In this document: in pieces, positions 25,001-38,587 of the stretch
How positions within the stretch are numbered: position 1 is the stretch's first letter
Layout: every line of letters begins with the position of its first letter
NCBI RefSeq assembly: GCF_021018805.1
Contig: NC_086247.1
Coordinates: 148,393,285-148,457,284 of the forward strand
Length of the DNA: 64,000 bases
Source: Prinia subflava
Taxonomy: Eukaryota; Chordata; Aves; Passeriformes; Cisticolidae
Direction: 5' to 3'
Program-made: the position numbers and the translations under genes
Notes under the pieces: model-generated
Databases searched by the model: none
What the model saw: the letters and a program-made list of their open reading frames with translations, nothing else
What the model was told of the DNA's origin: nothing

Positions 25001-25089
25001 ATCATCATCATCCATCCATCCATCCATCCATCCATCCATCCATCCATCCATCCATCCATCCATCCATCCATCCATCTCCATCATCATCA
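25001..25089. repeat. (TCCA)n microsatellite with ATC-repeat shoulders
   Basis: A core of about 16.5 TCCA copies at 25011-25076 is flanked on the left by ATCATCATCATC (25001-25012) and on the right by TCCATCATCATCAG. The array looks like TCCA expansion inside an older ATC repeat. Confidence 0.96.
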
Positions 25090-27754
25090 GCTGAGCTGCT
25101 GGCTGGGTACCCCAAAGAGCAGCCAAAACCCCAAACCTGCTCCTGGGGCTCCTCCTACCCAGGGGATGGTGATGATTTCTTGAATTACTGTTGCACCCTG
25201 GTGCAACTGAGGCTATGAAAGCTAGAAGAAAACACTCAAAATCAATGCTTCAGAAATACATTTTTTACCCTCAGTGCATAGATAACTAGTTTTTAATCAA
25301 AGACTATTTTTAAGAAGACTTTTATCTCTTTTTCTCTTTATATATATTAAAGAAGCAAGTAAAAAGTGCCTTTAAGTGCCATATAGAAGCATGGATTAAA
25401 TGGCAGTTACTATTGAATTAAATGAGTTTTTATCAGAACATTCAGAGAACGCTTTTTCAATAAAGACTGAATTGGAATGGGGAAAACCTGGGTTTCCTCT
25501 GTCCAGTTCTTTCAGCTCCACTGAAAGGCTTTCTAGGGAGAATCACTACTCAGCCTGGAGAGCCTGCCAGGTTTGTGGGAAGGAAAGAGGATGAGGAGAG
25601 TTTAGAGTCTTTGGCTTTCAGATTCAAAAAAAAAATAAAACCACCACAAAATTTCCTTTTTTGAATTTGCTAAATTTTACTCTGAAGCTTGAGTATTTCA
25701 GTGAGTTATGGAATACTAAAACCAGGTAAGAAAAGTAGAAATTTTTCACTTTCCCTTCTCCTTATGATAGTTTGTTTGCAAACTCAGTGAGAACCATTTA
25801 TACTGAAACAATACAATGTCTAAGAAGTTACAGTTAATGATTAACTGAACCGGGTAAAATTCCCTTTAAACTTTTAACCTGATGAATTAACACTGCAAAA
25901 AACTGAGGAGGACATTAGGGATCAAGTGATCTGATGATTATGGCAGCACTGGATTTTAATAGTGATGATAATGAGGCAACGATTGCTTGTGTGGCAGGAC
26001 AATAGAATCAGATGTTTATGGTCCCCTGTGCTGTGTCCTGATATGATTTAGGAGTTATTGTCACCAGAATAAACTCAGATGTTCCCCAGTGCACCTCAGA
26101 AAAAGCATACACTGTGGGTTTGCTCTCTTAAATATTTGGGGGACTTATTTCCCCCATCCCATCTTTTTTTTTTTTTTTTAAAGCTTCCTGCTAATTGTGT
26201 TGACCATCCTGCAATGCGAGTAATGCAGTGTTAATTTAAAAAAAAATAATCAATCTTCCTTTTTCTTGTTTCATAGCTGTTCAAATGCTATAACTGCATT
26301 GTACTGCTGGGTTATTTTTTCTTTTCCTTCTGTAATTGAATATTCTCAAAAGGCAGGAATGGCACTCTATTTATTTGAACTGTTTAGAGGAAAATTAATA
26401 GGACTATTTTTATGATTGTTCTTTTGTGTCATGGTCTTATTTTTCACTATCTGATTTATGTGGCTAGAGTAAAAGGACAAAACGAAAATCAGCCTCATTT
26501 CAATTGCTGATATTTCTTTTATAGAGGTTTAGGTTGGGATTTTGTATTTTCTGCTTTTGGAGCAGGACACAGAGAGCTCCAAGTAGGAGAACATGAAATA
26601 CGAAGTTTCTTTTGTGCTGTTGTGATGTCAGGGCTGCTTTGATCTCCCACGGTGAAATGTAAGATGCTGCAAAATGCAGGATGGCTTGAGAGGCCCAGGG
26701 ATGCTTTTTCCCCCCTTTAAATTCTTCAGGTGGCTGGATGGGAGTGAGACCCTCAGGAGGGAATGGAATGGGGTGGGAGCTGCTGGCTGGAAATGCCATT
26801 AGGGGAATTTGAGCAGAGAGGATCACCAGAGCTCTTTCTTAAACTCAAGTGAAGGTTGTGACCTCCAAGTCCTGGTGGGGCAGTGTCCTCCCCGAGGCTC
26901 CAGGGTCGCTCCCGGATGGAACCCAGACGTGCAGGGCTGGCTTTCCACTTTGGAAAAGGAACAATTTGTTCTGCACGGTGGTGTTTGCTCACCCCGGTCA
27001 GAGATCAAACGCCAGGCTGAGCTGGGAGTGTGCAAGGGACAGCCTGGAGAGTCTGCAGAGAGGTGGACATGGGGACACCGCCTTCCCGACCAGGTTTGAG
27101 CCTCCTCCTGGGCTGTGCTTTCCTCCCTGATGCTGGCTGAGGGGCTGGGGAGGTATTTCAGAGGTGCTGCTGCATTTATTTGTGCAAACACAGGGTTTGA
27201 GAGGGGAGAGTAGCTGGAAATCAGTGAGTGCCTGGCCAACTGTGTCTGTGCAGGGAGATCTGTAGTGCCAGGACAACGGGGTGGCTGCGACCCCAGGAAT
27301 GGGACAGGGGCCTGGGTGTCCCTGGCAGTGCCAAGGGGTGGGTGACTCCTCAAACCCAGCCCTTACTTGCACCTGGCTCATCTCCTCACCCCCTCTCTCT
27401 TAGCAGAGGGGTAAAGCATGAAGTCCCGCTCTTCGTTTTGCCCGTGGTGAGCTGCTTTGCTTTGATATAATCCATTTAAAATGCTGAAAGTTCCTTTTTT
27501 TTTCCCCACCCCTTTGCCTTAGAGATGATTTGAAGCAGATAGATTAAGTCAGCTTGTGGTTCTGTCCCTTTCCTCCTCTTTCCTGGTGTGAAGGTCTGTG
27601 AGGACATGGGAGGGTGCAAAGGGACCGGCCGCCCCTCCAGGGGCTCCACTGGTGGTTCCTCACCTTTTCTGGCAGCAGGAACTTGATATCAAGAGGGACA
27701 CTGCTGTCTCTGTGATAAAATGCATATTTACATCATATTTACATATTTACGTGG

Positions 27755-27880
27755 AGAGATTTTTTGGTTTTTTGGTGGTATTTTTGGTGGTTTTTTTTGG
27801 GTTTTTTTTTGTTTGTTTCTTTGTTTTTTGTTTTGTTTTGTTTAGTTTTAGTTTTTGTTTTTGTTTTTGTTTTTTTTTAC
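27755..27880. repeat. T/G-rich low-complexity block
   Basis: TTTTTTGGTTTTTTGGTGGT followed by long TTTTG and TTTTTG runs up to about 27880. The 106-residue frame across it is Phe-rich repeat translation. Confidence 0.9.
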
Positions 27881-28889
27881 TAATAGCCTTATTACAGTCA
27901 CAACTCTGGAATAGTTAAATCATCCAGCTTTAGGGAGCCTGAGCCAAGCGAGGCTTTTTGCTGCCTGGTCCCTGGGAGCTCCCTCTGCCTGGCTTGTTTG
28001 TGGAACCGTAGCTGATAGGGAAGTGTTGTCCCCTAATAAACGAGAGATAGCGACTAAGGAGATGTTAAGAGCAGAAGGTGCCACATGAGAAACAAACACC
28101 CGAGCACTTTGGGGGCTGCTGGCAATGATTGCTTTTCTGTGTGGACTTTGGTTCCTTCCTGGGTTGCACAGTTCATCAGGGTGTCAGGAACTTACTGTTG
28201 TTTCTGAGGCCAAAGCCTTCTTTTTGCTAATTATGGCACAATGCCTCTGCATTTTATATTTTACATTGATTTTTTTTTTTTACTGTACTGAGGTATTTTA
28301 AGTTAAAACCTGGCGTCATGAAAGTTTTTATTTTTTCTGCAAGCACCTAATGCTCGTAGTTAGGAGCTGAAAACCTTCTGCTTAAAATGGGACAATGCAC
28401 CCAAGTTTCACCACTCCAGAAGGGATTCACATCTCCTGGTGCAGCTTGGAAGGTGCTGCATCAGTGGTGAGATATTGAAACCACACAGGTCCTTTGAATG
28501 ACAGGCAGAGCAAAGTATGAGAATTCGTGTTTTAACTCCTGCCAAGCCAGAAAAAAAGGCACATGAAAAAATAAACTTGTTCCTCTTAGAATACCCTATG
28601 TCCCAATTGGTTTTATAGCCATATTTGAGGGCCACTTTTGCTTCATCCTGTTGATGAGAGGAAGGATGAAGCAGTCATCAGACATGCTGGAAATGTGGAA
28701 ATGCCTGGGAATCCCTGCTCTCTTGCTCCTTTTCCCTTGGGTCCTCCATAAGTCACTTTGTCTTCCAGTGCCCCAACCCCATGCCTGTAAGCACAGAAAA
28801 TGCTTTCCATCTGCACTGGGAGGCTGGAAGCGATGTATCAGTGTTTGCAGGGTACTCAAATAATAGAAATAATAATTAAAAACTAATGC

Positions 28890-28912
28890 ATTATTAATGG
28901 TTTATTAATAAT
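28890..28912. repeat. AT-only inverted repeat
   Basis: ATTATTAAT (28890-28898) and ATTAATAAT (28904-28912) are perfect reverse complements separated by GGTTT. They lie in a very AT-rich stretch (28860-28980). The hairpin would be weak. Confidence 0.75.
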
Positions 28913-31900
28913 AAATAACAAACATGAATGAATAATTACAAGAAAAATAAACACGCAAATAAACTTAATAGTTTAAGCAGCAGTTATGTACTCAACCCAG
29001 CATGTGCCTTATGAAATTGTCTCCTGGTTGTATGCAGGATAAATTACCACTGTGATAATCCTACATGAGTATAAGGTGTCTTAGGAGGTGAGGCTGCATG
29101 AGTTCAGGTTGGATTGAAGGGCTTCATGTGAGTTCAGCATGCAGAGAACAAGATGCTTCATCCCCAGTGAAAAGATCTTTACTGCTACTGTTATGTAGCA
29201 TTAAAGCAACTTCTTATGTTTTCTGATGTGTCTGTGCATGGAAATTATGGAGAGGGGTTTGTGGGGTTGTTTCATCAGCAAAAGCATCACTGGGTACTTC
29301 CTCTGTTTGAACTTTGGAGTGTGAGATTGCTTCTCAAAAACACAACTCTGTACAAAGGAGCACATTGGTGCGTACAGTGTAATTAGAAGTGTAATTACCC
29401 TTCTAATTAACGAAAGTCTTGATTTTGACATCCAAAACAGTGTGCTGGTGGTAAGGAGGAATGCATGTTGCCATGACAGGGTTGCACAGTGTCCCTGGTG
29501 ACTCACTGAGAGCTGCTGGTCCCAGGAACTCTGGCAGAGCTGCCATAGGGATCCCAGTGAAATATATAAGGCAAAGATATGTGCTTTTAGGAGAATGATG
29601 TAGGCACAGTGCCACGGAGGTAGAGGTTAAATCATTGTGGCCTAATGCAGATTGGCACTAAACCTTGCCAAATTAAATGTTCAACCTTTCCTCTGTCAGA
29701 GGTTGCATTAACCACCGGTGTAATTAGGAAAAAAACAGTAATTTTACTCCGAGAGAGAGTTCGGAGAGGTCTTGTGCCTTGAGTTGCAAGAGTGAATAGT
29801 GCAAATGTCTGTCAAATTCAAGTGTTCATACTAACAGGTTTTTACCAAAAATGAGCCAGCAGGGAGAATTAATTCTAATGCCAAGCAGAGGCTCCTGCTG
29901 CCAAATGCCATGGCCTAAAGAAATGGAGAAGAATGGAGGGTTGAAAGGAAAGGTAAAAATACTCTTTTCTTTAGTGAGGTGTTAATGATAATTAGCTGCC
30001 TGATGGTTGCTTTAGCTGCATCTGATGGGCTTAGGGTCAGACCCCACCCATTTCTGGTTTTCCCTATCAGAGAACATCCTTGAGATAATCCGTTTTGTGC
30101 TGGGTCTTGCCTTCTGCCTGCCTCTTCCTAGCAGTTTGGAGCTCTGCTAGTTGTAAACTTGGTTCTAAATTAACTAGTCTTTAATTTTGTTGCATGTTTT
30201 TCTGTTTTCCCCACTGAAGGATGAGATGCCCTTCTCTAACTCTGCATTTAAAAGCAAGTGTAATGCAGGTGTCCTCTGAGCCAGAGGTAGCAATGAATTG
30301 GAGGAGATGAAAAATCAAACAGCTGCTTACTCTTTCCTATTTCTTGCCTGTTTTAACATGGAAGACACTGGAAAGCTTGATTGTTCGTGGTAAAAATGAT
30401 TTTAAGCAGTTCAGCCATTTAAACTAGATTAATTTTTGTCTTGATTTTTGGCACCAATGAAGTTTTCTGGTGCCCAGTGTGGCCTCCTGCTCTGCAGAGC
30501 CGTGAGCTCTGCAGGGGCAGTCGTGCTGATAAGGTGACCCAGACCTTCACCAGCTTTTATGTTCCTTGTGATGATGCTATTTTTTATATTCTGGAAGCTC
30601 CTTTCTGCTGTAGCTATTTGGTGTCATCTCAGCCAACTGTGCAAAGCGGATCACTCTGGCTGCCACGACTCTGCAGTGCTGGAAAGAAATGGTTTGGTGT
30701 TTGTGTTGGGATGAGGTGCTGAGCTCCTGGTGCTTTCTCTGCCTGGTGAGAAAGCAGAGCTGTCCCACTGCACCTCTCCCTGCTGGAAATGACACAAATA
30801 TGTGTGTGTGAGGATATGGAGGAGAATGTCCACTTTCTCAGGATAGAGGACCTGTTTCAGTGGGACAAAACCCTTTTCCTGGGCTGGAGGGTCAGAGCAC
30901 ACTCATCAGAGGCGACAATCAGCCAATCTGCAGGAAATCTTTACATGGAGACTCCCAGGAGCCAACAGAGTCACACATAATCAAGGCTCCCATCATCAGC
31001 CCAGGCTCAGCGGCTGTGCCGGCCCTTTCATCTCTCCAAGATGACCCCAGTGCTGTCACAGCTGTTGGGATATCATGAAAAATTCCCGATTTAATGCCAT
31101 GCCCTGACGGCTGCAGCATCAACCCCAGCCCTGCCAGGAGCAGCCCCTGTGGGTGCTGTTTGGCCTGACAGATGGAAGGTGCTGGTTCAGTGGATGCTGC
31201 ATCGTGGTTCTCTCTCCATAAGGCAGGAGGTGTCAGCAGTTTTGTTTACAAGCCTCCGTGCTCCCCTCTTTAAGTCGTTCCTGACAAAAGGAACTTTAAA
31301 TGCTTGCATTGATTCCTGGCTCCGCAGTGCAAAATATCCACATGTGGCAAAGACGTGGAGATTTTTCAAAGCAGCCTAAAGGATTTAAAGTGCTTTTAAC
31401 AGCTCCCAGGCCTTGGACCACTGCTTTTAAGCATCCGTGAGTCACAAATAGATTCAGAAGATAAAATGCTGGATGCTGCTAGTTCTCTCAGCACATCCTT
31501 TGCTTATTTATTTTTTTGAAGAAAGCATGCTGAATAAATTTACCCTTTGTAATGTTTAGAGATTTATATTCACGCATTTGGTCTTTCTGAGAAACTTGTG
31601 TTATGTAAAGAATGAGATGGCTTAGAAGTAAGATTTCTAGAGACTTTGTCCAGAAGTCTCTTCACTGTCACTGAATAAACTAGCCAAAAATATAGTCCTT
31701 AACAATTTCATATGTGACACATGTAAGAAACTAGTTTTCAAGTAAAAGCTTAAAAATAGCAAGGTGGGTTGTGGTTTTGATTTGTGGTTTGGGTTGGCTT
31801 GTTGGGGTTTTTTTGTAGAAACCCAAGTTTTTAAGAAAAGTTGTTAACCCTTTCCACTTTCCTATGGACTTAAAAATGTTCCATCCTTGAATGCTTCCTT

Positions 31901-32964
31901 TGAATTTTTTTTTGAAAAGGCTAATTTTGTGTTTCATTCAGACCATTGTATATTAAGAAGACCCAGTATTTTGAAGGAAAAATGTGGAAGGAGGAAAAAA
32001 ACAAACAAACAAAACACCACAGAGAATTTTAGTGCAAAACTATTTTACATGTCAGATATATTGGAGTTAATTGGCTTTTTTATCATGTTCATCTGCAGTG
32101 GATCTACCAAAATAGCCTGGATGACTGCTCTGCTCCATCTGGTTATTATCTTGCTTGCTGTAATATCCCTGTGCCACGCTGCTGTGGCCAGCCACGGCTG
32201 GGAAAAATCTCACTGGAGATTCCCCCAGATCTGCTCTGTGATACATTACAAACTTATCAGGGGCTCACTTGACAAATTGAAAATTAGCCAAATGCTTTTT
32301 CCTAGCCAAAAGTAGCCTGAGATGATGTCTATGCATCATACCAAAGAGCTCTTTTGAGTTCCTTAAAGTGCCTGACTCCAAATACTCCTCAGATTATTAA
32401 TAGTGCCCTAATAAACCTGGAGAGCGATCCTATAAATTTCAACATGTTCGGAGGTCAAACGGTGAAGTCAATATTAATTAATAGTCAAAAGCAATGTTTT
32501 ATTTCATGTAATCAGGCTCCTGACAGTCTGAGCAGTCTTGGAGGTTAGTTATGCTCAAAGAGTGGGAGCGATGCCAGAGCATCCCATCCTCTGTCGCTGT
32601 AAAATACCAAATCATCTGGAGCTGTTGCATGTAATAGCTGGAGATTTAATGAATCTCCTGAAATGATCTGTGCTCCTTCACGAGGGGTGGTAGGAGTGAT
32701 GTGCTGGTGGACCCCAAGGTGGTTTCTCTTTGCCCTTTCCACTGAAGAAAAACAAGAAGTGTTGGCTTTATTATGAGGGCAGGAGAGGGGTGCAAAAGCC
32801 CAGGGGCTGGGGTGACCTCAGGTGGTTGGAAGCTTCAGTGGCTTCGTGGTGGCAGCTCCAAAGCAGAAGTTGGCAAGGGGAAAGGAAGGACAAGTGAAGG
32901 AGCTCTACACTTGTAGCACAGACGGGAAAGGAGAGAGGCTCCAAAGAAAGGGGAGGTGTAGATG

Positions 32965-33052
32965 CAGTTTGTGGGTGGACCTGGCAGTGCTGGGTTCATG
33001 GCTGGACTGACTTTAGAGGTCCTTCCCAGTCTTAATAATTCTGTGATTCTAA
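32965..33052 (+). mobile_element. CR1 LINE 3' tail, short
   Basis: About 88 bp. GGACCTGGCAGTGCTGGGTT, then ATGGCTGGACTGACTTTAGA, then GGTCCTTCCCAGTCTTAATA, and a terminal ATTCTGTGATTCTA. This is the CR1 3' end in sense orientation, of the subfamily seen at 16998 in the opposite orientation. Confidence 0.85.
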
Positions 33053-35123
33053 GAGGATGTCCCTGATGCCAGCTCTATCATAAATTAAATAACTTCAAAT
33101 TTATTTAACATGCACTACAGGGAATATTTAAAGATGTAAAATTCTGTTTTGAGGGAACGGTCTGACTACTGTGCTCAAAAGCCATTCCATTAATTCTATT
33201 AATTTGTAGGAGTGATTTATAGATTACTCTGCCTTTCAATAGCTGACCTGCTGCTCCTGTAAATTCCTCATAATCTCTTCTCCTTTGCCTGGCTGGTAGT
33301 TGACATCTCTCCTGATTTTGGCTGTGGTGTAGAGCCGCCCTTGGTGGACAAGGGTGCGTGATATCAAATACTCATTGCAGGATGTTTGATAACAGAAAAA
33401 GCCCACCTTGCCCACAAGTTCTGCCTTCACTCATTTTGATGCCACCTGGAATCTACAACATGCTACAAACACCACCCTCCACCCCAAAAAGGACTGAGGG
33501 GGTAAGGAAGGAAAAAGGAAAGCAAAAGGATATTTGCCAGGCAGATGCACAGATTCCCCTTAGCTGAGGATATTTGGCAGTGCAAAGATGGATGCTTCAT
33601 CCAGGTGTTTGTATTTTTTCCCCAATCTGTTATTGGAGTGAATTAAGATACCTTTTGGCTACCATCCCTCCTCCAAGCGACAGGCTTCTCTCATAAGTTA
33701 TTTATGTGGGATGTGTCACCTGATTAATTACATTCCCATATAACCTGACGAGGCTGATGCAAAGTGTTCCCTGGTGTGAGGATTCACTCGTGATGGAGCT
33801 GTGCTGGATCCACAGTGCTCATCTCCAGACCTGCACCATACTTTCTTCTGGGGGAAGAAAAATATAAAAAAATTTGCAGAGATTTTGTGGCCAGCTAACC
33901 TCTAATGCTTCATTTTTGTGGAAGGAAAAAAATTAAAGAGATTTGTGGCCAGTGAAAGGTTTACTATTGAATTTTTAAAATATCACGTATACACACACGC
34001 ACACATAAATAGAATACACGAATATAAAATAAACATATATTCACTGGCAGAGCTAGTTATGGTATATTATTGTTTTAATTCAATTTAAATACATTTTGCC
34101 TTCCATCCCTTGCAGCTGGAGTTGCAGTCTCCAGGTTGCAGTGTCTACAGTGGAGTCCCTCCCCATGGGGCAGCTGGGGGCAGGGTAGAGTTGAGCATGT
34201 TGATTCTTCTAAAGCAAAACTTCCCTCTCTTTTCATTTATTCTAGTGTTGAAGCTGCTTAATTCACCCCAAGAACATGAAATTTTGGCTGAAGCCATCCT
34301 GTGTCCCAGTTTTGGTCCCTGTTTAGTGGAGCACATCTCGTTATTCTTGTTTAGACCCAGTATATATTAATTTCTGTAAGGCCTTTGCTGAAAGAGATGG
34401 ACTAAAGCATGTGGTCTGAATGCTCTGGATTGGTTGTTTTTAATGACATTAACCAGATGTTAGGCAGCCTTTGGGGGGGACGTGTGTAAATGAAATGTAC
34501 CAGTGACATGTTCTTCATCAAACACATTTTTATATCCTGATGAAGAGAAATGTTCCAGGTTTTAGCTATTTTTCAAAAAAAAATTGTCAAAGTCTTTTAC
34601 CATATCTTGAGTTTTCTTCTATGAGCTCTTCTTCCACTGTCAGCTTCTCCTCTGCCACAGGAGTGCTTTCTCATTCTGGCCACACGTGGTTTTTAGCCTA
34701 AACAGAGTTTTGGGTTGTAGTGTCAAGCCCATCTCAAGGCTTTTTGCTCAGCAAAGCACATGTGCACTGAGCCCTGAATGATGGCCCAGCATCGCAGTGA
34801 GTTTTCTTTTAATGCCAGCTAACCAAAATAATTTAGCTTGATCCTTTCTTTCTACATTGATATAAAAGCAGGGCCAATAACCAGAGATCAAGTCATTTAC
34901 TGGGAGATGGGCTTCTGGGGTGTATTTTTTTCTTTTCATCCAAGGGGTCAAAGATTAGTCTTGGTTTCACTGGGGATGAAGGTGTGTTCCTGTGGTGTGG
35001 GTTTAGATTTAGCTGCAATCTGATATATCTTGTGAGAAAACTCGGTGCCTCCTCTCCCCTGTGGCATTTCTTGCTCTGATTTTGTTGTTTTTTCAGTTGG
35101 TTTATTTAAGTGTGTGGCTTCCT
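33053..35123. other. No gene seen between two CR1 fragments
   Basis: Contains a diverged local duplication of AGAGATTT(T)GTGGCCAG at 33879-33894 and 33938-33952 (58-bp offset for GTGGCCAG) and a CA-rich patch near 33990-34010. Confidence 0.55.
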
Positions 35124-35235
35124 AGAATCATAGAATGGTTTGGGTTGGAAGGGATCTAAAAGATAATCTACTTCCAACACCCCTTCTGTGGACAGAGACA
35201 CTTCCCACTAGACCAGGTTGTTTCCACAAAGCCTA
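35124..35235 (-). mobile_element. CR1 LINE 3'-end fragment, antisense
   Basis: Starts AGAATCATAGAATGGTTTGG and continues through GTTGGAAGGGATCTAAAAGA, a TCCAACACCCCTTCTGTGGA block and GACACTTCCCACTAGACCAG before losing similarity. It is truncated after about 110 bp of the 3' tail. Confidence 0.92.
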
Positions 35236-38234
35236 GAAGCCTGAGCATATTTCAGTTTCAGTTTAAACATGTGCTTATGTGCTGCCCTAGCTAGGGGAGG
35301 ATTAAGTACTGAGCTGCCACTGTCCCTGAGAATTTATCTAAAAAATTTGCCACAAACCTCCAGCTTTTTTCAGCTACACTGGTGACATGAGTAAATAAAC
35401 AGGTCAGTGCTTTTGTAAAGGACCAAACACATTGCAAAACTATATCAAATAACTCTTGTTGATCAGACAGGGGTATTTTGGGTGAGACCATTCACCCATC
35501 TGGTATTTTTTTCACTGATATCACCGTGCCTGTACTTGAGCTTTTATTGCTGTGGCTACATCAGCCAGGGATGGTTTAGCCACAATGCTGAGGGAAGTGT
35601 CGAGTGATTAAATATCTGCTTTTCCAGCAAATTCCTCTCTTGTGGGATAGGTTTGAATAGATGGAGCCTGATTAATGCCCACAACTGAGTTTGGGCATTC
35701 ATGCCTGAACTCCAAGTGTCATTTTCATGACAGGGAGAGGCAAAAAAGCAGTGTCAGGAGCTGGTTTAGCTGGTGAAGTGTTGGTGTTGAGTGAGAGGAA
35801 GGGCATGGTGGGTGGGAGTCTGGGGTGCTTACCTTGGCTGTGCATTGTTCTCCAGCTTGGCAAAGATGTTGTAGGCTTCAGCCATAAAAAAATAATACTT
35901 AAGTACCTTGATATCTGATCAGGTCTGAGCCTTAGAGTTGTTTTTTTAAAGGATGTTGGAGCCCTTTGTGTGATTGTGGGGTTTAGGTGATACCTGCCCA
36001 GGCACACCCAAGTTTGACAGCGGGTGCTGGAGTTTGGTCTTCCATCTTCATCCTTGTTTTTTTACTGAGTGCTGAGATGCTTTGGATGGGATGCTGAGAT
36101 ACCCCTTCTCCAAATGGGCTCCTCCTGTGTTTCTAGGGGAGGTTGAGTGCACGTGCAGGGAGAGGATTTAATGCCAGTGCATCCTCCATCAATATTTGAA
36201 TTGAGTGGGCACAGGGCTCACTGAACTCCCCTAATCTCTGGTTTGTGTGGCTGAATGATGGAGACAGTCTTGGCCTGCCTTGGAGAGAGGAAGGGAATGT
36301 ATAAAGGGAAGCAGGAGCTGGAGTTGCTAGGGAAACACGAGCAGGGATGCTGGCATGGCTCTCACCTGATCCCAGCCACAGCAGCTCTGCTGCTGGTTCC
36401 CTTTCTTACAAGCATTGTGTGGCCCCCTGGGTGAATTCAGATCACAAAAAGCTGCTGGAATTGTCCCAAGGCTTGAGGGGCAGCAGTGGTGCCCAGCTGG
36501 AGTCCCCCAGTGAGTTGGGGAACACGCAGTCAGCCCCATAAGTGCTCTGGGGATGTGGTACCCATCGGCATCACAGCTGGTCCCTGAGGGTTGTTCTGGG
36601 GAATAAGGCAAATGGGGATTTGCTCCTTCTGGGATCACTTTTGGGGAATTGCCAATTCTCCCTCACTGAGAAGGAATGCAGCAGGGCCAGTGATTTCTCC
36701 ACTTATGCCCAGGCTGTGGGAGGTGGGGATGATGCTGGACCCATCCGGGGTGTCTCAGTTTTCATAATTTTTACCATTGTTGTTCCTATTTGTCCCTCTG
36801 GATTTTGAGTCCCGGAGTAATTTGCTATTTGAATAATTAGTGCCAGGCCACGTACCCTGGGCTTAGCACACCCCATACCAGGAAAGATGACTTTCATTGA
36901 ATTTATGATTGTGCAGGTATTTTATTCCTTGCAAATGTTTTATTTATTGCAATGGTTATTGATAGCTGCACTTACCAATTCTGTTGAGGCAAAACAACCT
37001 TCTACAACTGCTTTTTCTTTTATTTGTGCGTCTGGAATAAAAATCAATCCTTGTAAAAATTTGAATATCTGGATTTTTCTTGGCTTCCCCACCTGGTAAA
37101 ATTTAATAATAGCTTGTAAATGTTTTCATCAGCCGCTCCTCTGTTCTTTAATTGAGCGCAGATGAATGTTGAATGAGCAGTTTTTGTGTGACTGGGTGGT
37201 TGTTTTCATGTTTGGGCAGCAATCCGTTCCGTTTAAGCAGTGAGTGCTTTTGGGAGATGGATGCAGGACTGTTTGCTGTGTGATTATTTTCTCAAGTTTG
37301 GAATGAAAAAGTTGAGGAGGAAAGCAGCTGAAACTTTCCCTGTGCTCGTGGGTTCCTTGGGAAGCAGCTGGTACCATGGAGGAATTAGAAGCAGCTGGCT
37401 TTGCTTTATAACAAATCAAGGGAGTGATTATCTTGTGATAATCTTGCCCCCTTCATCTCTTGTGGCATGAGTAAACACAACTTCAGCTTGTCAACTTTGA
37501 GTTTGGCCTTCCACCTTTGCTACCAGAGATGAAAATTCAGGCGTGCTGGAAATGCTGTCCCTCCATCAGCTCTGCCTGGCGTCATCCCTGCCACCCTGGG
37601 ATGGTGCAAGAAGGGGATGAGCTGGGCTGGCTGTGCCAAGAGCAGTGATGGAGCCCAGTGCCAGCTCAGGGATGAGCTGTTCCTGCCTCAGATGAGCAGG
37701 AACCACGTTTCACAGCCAAAAAGCCACGTGGGGAGAAGGTGGGTGCTGCAGGGCTGCAGCTGTGCTCCATGAACTGTTCTTTCTGTGACATCTGGCCAGA
37801 GACTTCTGCTTTGAGCTTTAAACAGGAGAAAGGGACCAAATAAAAGATTTAAAGGCCCCTGCTAAGAGGTGAGGGTGGGGTTTGCACTGTGATGCCGTGA
37901 GTCAATGTTGAGCAGGGTGGCACTAGGTGAGATGAGCTGAGATTAGCAGAACTCCTGTCCTTAAGAGCCTTGGCTACATCTGAACTCACGATGGGCTTGA
38001 GAGGCAGCTGGCACGCACACGATGGGCTTCAGGGCCGAGCCTCAAATCCCTCTGGGCCAGCTCACCTGGGTGCTGCCAGCAGGTTGGCATTGCCCCTTCT
38101 GTGGATCCCACAACCTCAGGCTGGGCTTTGCCTTTCCACGCTGCTCTTAGGCCCGTTTAAAAGGAAGGAGAAGGCATGTCTAAACAGAATACTCCTCATT
38201 CATCTCTGTTTTATTCCTTTCCCTTCCCCTGCAG
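35236..38234. other. No gene seen; unique sequence
   Basis: 36880-37180 is AT-rich and motif-dense (ATTTATGATTG, TTGCAAATG, TTTAATTGAGC) and could be conserved non-coding DNA. 37540-38200 is GC-richer. No exon is recognised. Confidence 0.5.
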
Positions 38235-38413
38235 TGTTTTCCTGCTGGGAAGGTGAATCCAGGAGCTGGAGGGATCTGGCTCCCTGCTCGACAGCGGCGC
38301 CGGCGCGGCCGGTTTGCTCGCCTGGAGGCGGGGGACGCTCGCTGTCAGCTCCTGTTCAAAATACTTTTGGTTTCTAAATTGAGACGGGGATTCTGCACAA
38401 ACACTTGGCATAG
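38235..38413 (+). other. Candidate cryptic or alternative exon over a CpG-dense patch
   Basis: A pyrimidine-rich tract (TTTATTCCTTTCCCTTCCCC) ends in TGCAG at 38234. At 38412 there is AG followed by GTGAGC, a consensus donor, and a second donor-like GGTAAGC lies at 38437. The 179-bp interval contains 11 CpG dinucleotides within 38289-38341, unlike the CpG-poor surroundings. If spliced to the phase-1 end of exon 1, the frame stays open for about 47 codons and then meets TAA at 38375-38377, so inclusion would truncate the protein. It could instead be a short CpG-rich regulatory patch or chance. I do not recognise the encoded peptide. Confidence 0.25.
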
Positions 38414-38587
38414 GTGAGCTGGAAAAAGGTTTTAAGGGTAAGCAGGTTATTTATACTCTGTCGTGCGTGTCCAGCCTGTGTTTGTGCTGCTAAGTCGTTG
38501 ATGTTTATTTTATGGAGAAAGACCTGTGCCATAAATACTGCTCTAACCAGCAGTCAGCAGCAAGAGCAGGGTGCCATAGGATGCAGT

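Larger units (their letters stand above)
25090..32964. other. No gene seen; unique sequence with a T/G-rich block
   Basis: 26820-27380 is more GC-rich and has overlapping frames on both strands (up to 176 residues), none resembling a known family. 28860-28980 is very AT-rich. A stretch at about 32040-32320 reads like a possible conserved element (GTTAATTGG, then TTATCATGTTCATC), but nothing proves it. Confidence 0.5.

Noticed and set aside
26823..27353. 176-residue minus-strand frame with overlapping frames on both strands
   Set aside because: GC-rich stretch with reduced stop frequency; no similarity recognised.
31887..32315. 142-residue frame with a hydrophobic segment that looks like a membrane helix
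   Set aside because: No known family, AT-rich N-terminal part derived from T-rich sequence, and no splice or promoter support. It may overlap conserved non-coding DNA instead.
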